Source: Anaeromyxobacter sp. (GTDB lineage: Bacteria > Myxococcota > Myxococcia > Myxococcales > Anaeromyxobacteraceae). From it: DNA of 7,847 nt. Below are positions 5,767 through 7,847 of this stretch, one piece after another (position 1 is the stretch's first letter; every line of letters starts with the position of its first letter). Made by a program: the position numbers and the translations under genes. The DNA lies in contig JAHWYA010000063.1 of assembly GCA_020028115.1 (NCBI GenBank), positions 1-7,847 of the forward strand. Reading direction: 5' to 3'. The notes below the pieces were generated by a model, which did not search any database, had not been told where the DNA came from, and saw only the letters and a program-made list of their open reading frames with translations.

Positions 5767-6569
5767 GCGCGGCCCTCCCGCGGCGGGGCGGAGACGACCG
5801 TCAGCGGGCGCAGCCCGGGGTCCACGGAGCGCGCCTGCAGCCAGCGCACCGCGAAGGCGTCCGCGAGCGCGACCCACAGCCGGTTGTGGATGCCGTACTT
5901 GGTCGTGCCGCGGAGGCGAGGGCGGTGGTGCACCGGCACCTCGAGGATGCGCTCCGCGCCGTTGAGCCGCGCCAGCGTCGGCAGGAACCGGTGCATGCCA
6001 CGGAACACGAACAGGTGCCGGACGGCTTCCCGGCGCATGACGCGCAGCGAGCACCCGACGTCGCGCACCTGCTCGTCCGTGAGCCAGTTGCGGAAGCCGT
6101 TCGCCACGCGCGACGAGATCCGCCGGACGAGGCCGTCCTCGCGCGTCCGTCGCCAGCCGTTGACCACGTCGGCGCCCGAGTCGACGAGCAGCTCGATCAT
6201 GCGCGGCACGTCGCGAGGGTCGTTCTGCCCGTCCCCGTCGAGCGTCACGAGGAGCTCCCCGCGGGCCCTCGAGAAGCCGACCGCCATCGCGGTGGACTGG
6301 CCGCAGTTCCGCCCGAGGCTCACAAGCCGGTGCCGCGGGTCCTCCGCCGCGACGCGCTCGAGCGCGGACCCGGTGCCGTCGGTCGAGCCGTCGTCGACCC
6401 AGACGCACTCCCAGGACCGCGTCGAGTCCGCCATCGCCGCCGAGATCTCGGCCGCGAGCGTGCCCACGTTGTCGACCTCGTCCTTCACGGGGACGACGAA
6501 GGTCACGCCCACGGTCGGGGGAGGCGGCTCGATCGTCCAGTATCGAGGGGAGCTGTTCGTCGAGTGCAT
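5763..6569 (-). CDS. GT2 polyprenyl-phosphate glycosyltransferase (DPM1/ArnC/GtrB type)
   Basis: The product is 268 residues and the first gene of the operon. ATG 6569 (MHSTNSS) has GGAG 5 nt upstream; in-frame extensions further upstream are Arg-rich and not protein-like. A GT-A fold is clear: VTFVVPVKDEVDNV (22-35), WVDDGSTDGT (57-66), LGRNCGQSTAMAVGF (85-99), the metal-binding DxD as LDGDGQNDP (110-118, Asp111/Asp113), VRDVGCSLRVMRR (168-180) and HHRPRLRGTTKYG (214-226). These are the motifs of enzymes that transfer a sugar from a nucleotide donor to dolichyl or undecaprenyl phosphate. There is no C-terminal pair of membrane helices, unlike GtrB and ArnC, so the enzyme is probably cytoplasmic and membrane-associated. 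The product would feed the ArnT-like transferase two genes downstream. The sugar is not predictable. Confidence 0.93.
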   Translation of the reverse strand: MHSTNSSPRYWTIEPPPPTVGVTFVVPVKDEVDNVGTLAAEISAAMADSTRSWECVWVDDGSTDGTGSALERVAAEDPRHRLVSLGRNCGQSTAMAVGFSRARGELLVTLDGDGQNDPRDVPRMIELLVDSGADVVNGWRRTREDGLVRRISSRVANGFRNWLTDEQVRDVGCSLRVMRREAVRHLFVFRGMHRFLPTLARLNGAERILEVPVHHRPRLRGTTKYGIHNRLWVALADAFAVRWLQARSVDPGLRPLTVVSAPPREGRA

Positions 6570-6867
6570 GTGCGCTCCGGTCCGCGCCGCGCAGGCGCGC
6601 TTGCGGCCAGGAGTCTTAGGTTCCGGCCTGCGCCGCACCACCCCCGACAGCTTGAGCATCGACGGGTGCGGTCGCTCGCCGCGAGGGACTCCTCGAGAGG
6701 CGATGCAATCGCGGCCGCGTCGGCGCCGGCTTCGCCGTCTCGCGTGCCGCGCGCCACGAGCGGGGCGGTTCTCGCGCCCCTCGGCGTGCCTACCTGATGG
6801 GACGCCTGCCGAGCGGGGGGCCTCGCCACCCCGAGCGAGCCGATGGGCGTGCGGCCGGAGGCGCGCG
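6570..6867. other. Divergent intergenic region between the glycosyltransferase operon and the PsiE-family gene
   Basis: These 298 nt separate the starts of two divergent genes and must hold promoters for both. I see the ribosome binding sites (GGAG on the - strand at 6578-6575; GGAGG on the + strand at 6857-6861) but no convincing -35/-10 or -24/-12 pair. The frames that cross it are Arg/Pro/Ala-rich shadows. Confidence 0.6.
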
Positions 6868-7353
6868 GTGAACCAGGGAACGAAGGAAACGGGAGCGCGG
6901 CGCGTCGTGTCCTCGGTCTTCTCCGGGGTGCAGGACGCGGTGTACGTCGCGCTCGGCGTGCTCCTCGCCGCGACGGCGGCGGTGATGATCGTGCAGGGCG
7001 CGGTCGACCTCGCTCGAACGGCCACCCGCGGCATGGACGCCGTCGCCATCGTGGCGGTGCTCGACCGAATCCTGCTCGCGCTCATGGTCGTGGAGCTGCT
7101 CTACACGGTGCAGGTCTCTTTCCGGGAGCACGCGCTCGTGCCGGAGCCGTTCCTGCTCGTGGCGCTCATCGCGGGCGTCCGGCGCGTCCTCGTCATCACG
7201 GCCGAGTTCAGCGCGCGCGAGGGGAAGGACGAGGACGTCTTCCGCCACGTCATGTGGGAGCTCGCCCTGCTGACCGTCCTCATCATCGTCCTCGTCGCGT
7301 CGCTCGTCGTGATGCGGCGCCATGGTGCGGAGGTGCGCTCGCATCACGACTGA
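6868..7353 (+). CDS. PsiE-family (phosphate-starvation-inducible type) membrane protein
   Basis: The product is 161 residues. GTG 6868 has a strong GGAGG (6857-6861) at 6-nt spacing; an in-frame frame extension far upstream is antisense to the GT2 gene and is not coding. Four hydrophobic segments lie at about 25-44, 59-83, 93-112 and 130-150. The conserved PsiE-family core is visible: LDRILLALMVVELLYTVQVSF, with Asp66, Arg67, Glu76 and Tyr79 in the helix, then EPFLLVALIAGVRRVLVITAE with the GVRR loop, and a final helix preceded by a charged loop (REGKDEDVFRH). Family members are inner-membrane proteins of unknown biochemical role; the E. coli founder responds to phosphate limitation. I see no sequence that I could call a Pho box here, so phosphate control is not supported by this window. 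The neighbours do not reveal its function. Confidence 0.88.
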   Translation: MNQGTKETGARRVVSSVFSGVQDAVYVALGVLLAATAAVMIVQGAVDLARTATRGMDAVAIVAVLDRILLALMVVELLYTVQVSFREHALVPEPFLLVALIAGVRRVLVITAEFSAREGKDEDVFRHVMWELALLTVLIIVLVASLVVMRRHGAEVRSHHD

Positions 7354-7500
7354 CGGTCGGCGGACGGCGCCATTCGGCGCTCGCTGCTTCGCGTCGCTGT
7401 GACCGCCATCACGTGCAGTACGGCCACACCCCGTGGCCCGGCGCCCACGAAACGCTCCCTCTCGACGAGCCTTCCCCCCTGTTTCCGCGGGGATGCGCGC

Positions 7501-7516
7501 TGGTACGGCCTTCGCA
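7501..7516 (+). promoter_or_regulatory. Candidate sigma-54 (-24/-12) promoter before the second receiver gene
   Basis: TGGTACG (7501-7507), four bases, then TCGCA (7512-7516) matches the TGGCACG-N4-TTGCA consensus with one mismatch in each box. The invariant GG (7502-7503) and GC (7514-7515) are exactly 10 nt apart. It sits about 46 nt before ATG 7562, so the transcript would start roughly 35 nt upstream of the gene. Chance occurrence is possible in this composition. Confidence 0.38.
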
Positions 7517-7561
7517 ATCTCCTGTCCCGTGACCGATGGACGGGAACAAGGAGCGACGACG

Positions 7562-7847
7562 ATGGCCCGCACGATGACGACCCCGACGAAGAGCCTCCGC
7601 GCGCTCGTGCTCGACGCCGACGACGCCGCGCTCCGCTCGCTCTCCCGGTCGCTCGAGGCCCGCTGCTTCTCCGTCCTCACCGCGTCCGACGGCACGCGCG
7701 GGCTCGACCTGCTCCTCGAGGAGCTGCTCTCGCTGGACGCCGTCGTGATCGACGCCGCGCTCCCGCACCGCGACGCGCGCGCCTTCGCCGAGCTCATCCG
7801 CCTCGCCGGCGGGGAGCGCGACCTCGCCATCGTCGTCGTCGCGCACG
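7562..7847 (+). CDS. Response-regulator receiver domain protein (partial, runs off the window)
   Basis: ATG 7562 has AAGGAG (7548-7553) at 8-nt spacing; 95 codons are visible and the frame is open at the end. The receiver fold is readable: LRALVLDADDAALRSLSRSL with acidic residues Asp18, Asp20 and Asp21, SDGTRGLDLLLEEL, and LDAVVIDAALPHRDARAFAELIR with phospho-acceptor Asp64, followed by the hydrophobic strand LAIVVVAH. The residue in the usual Ser/Thr switch position appears to be Ala94, and the normal V-D-D-D is D-A-D-D, so it is a slightly atypical receiver. The Lys and any output domain lie beyond the window. It resembles the broken receiver at 1333 in size and N-terminal style, but they are not close copies. 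The sensor kinase is not in the window. Confidence 0.85.
   Translation, partial: MARTMTTPTKSLRALVLDADDAALRSLSRSLEARCFSVLTASDGTRGLDLLLEELLSLDAVVIDAALPHRDARAFAELIRLAGGERDLAIVVVAH

Noticed and set aside
5533..6867. The + strand open frame continuous upstream of the PsiE-family start
   Set aside because: It is antisense to the GT2 and Lab_N genes and has shadow composition. The ribosome binding site and membrane-protein composition begin only at GTG 6868.
6843..7532. ATG 6843 frame overlapping the PsiE-family gene
   Set aside because: It is a different frame with Gly/Arg/Ala-rich shadow composition and lacks membrane segments, whereas the GTG 6868 frame has clear PsiE-family motifs.
1..7847. 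CRISPR arrays, insertion sequences, transposases, integrases and phage genes
   Set aside because: I saw no regularly spaced direct repeats, terminal inverted repeats or recombinase motifs on either strand.

Overview
The window is very GC-rich DNA (roughly three quarters G+C by eye) with strong third-position G/C bias. It uses GTG and TTG starts freely and carries several lipoproteins and single-domain response regulators. This style fits a high-GC Myxococcota (deltaproteobacterial) chromosome, with Anaeromyxobacter the best guess. The assignment is an inference from style and gene families, not from a marker gene.

Left part (1-840, + strand): the last 34 codons of an unidentified gene, a small coiled-coil lipoprotein gene ending at a short intrinsic terminator, then a promoter, tRNA-Phe(GAA) and a strong hairpin behind the tRNA. 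Next comes about 490 bp with no intact gene (841-1332). It contains a 46-codon remnant of an FG-GAP/VCBS-repeat protein and possibly a second antisense repeat remnant. It leads into a CheY-like receiver gene (1333-1769) split by a one-base frameshift between its phospho-acceptor Asp and its Ser/Lys switch residues.

Middle part (1831-3893, + strand): a secreted seven-bladed beta-propeller of the Vgb (streptogramin lyase-like) family, then a two-domain lipoprotein whose second half resembles the TolB/CsgG-like N-terminal domains common in myxobacterial lipoproteins.

Right-centre part (6569 down to 3995, - strand): a tight three-gene operon with overlapping stops and starts. It encodes a GT2 polyprenyl-phosphate glycosyltransferase (DPM1/ArnC/GtrB type), an 88-residue Lab_N membrane protein, and an ArnT-like GT-C glycosyltransferase. 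The likely scheme is that the GT2 enzyme charges a polyprenyl phosphate with a sugar on the cytoplasmic side. The sugar-lipid is then flipped, possibly with help from the Lab_N protein, and the GT-C enzyme transfers the sugar to a periplasmic acceptor such as lipid A or another envelope glycan. This is the most interesting system here: the Lab_N protein is SemiSWEET-sized, has paired Gly-Gln motifs, and sits where a flippase would be expected.

Right end (6868-7847, + strand): a PsiE-family four-helix membrane protein transcribed divergently from the operon, a possible sigma-54 promoter, and the start of a second receiver-domain gene that runs off the window.
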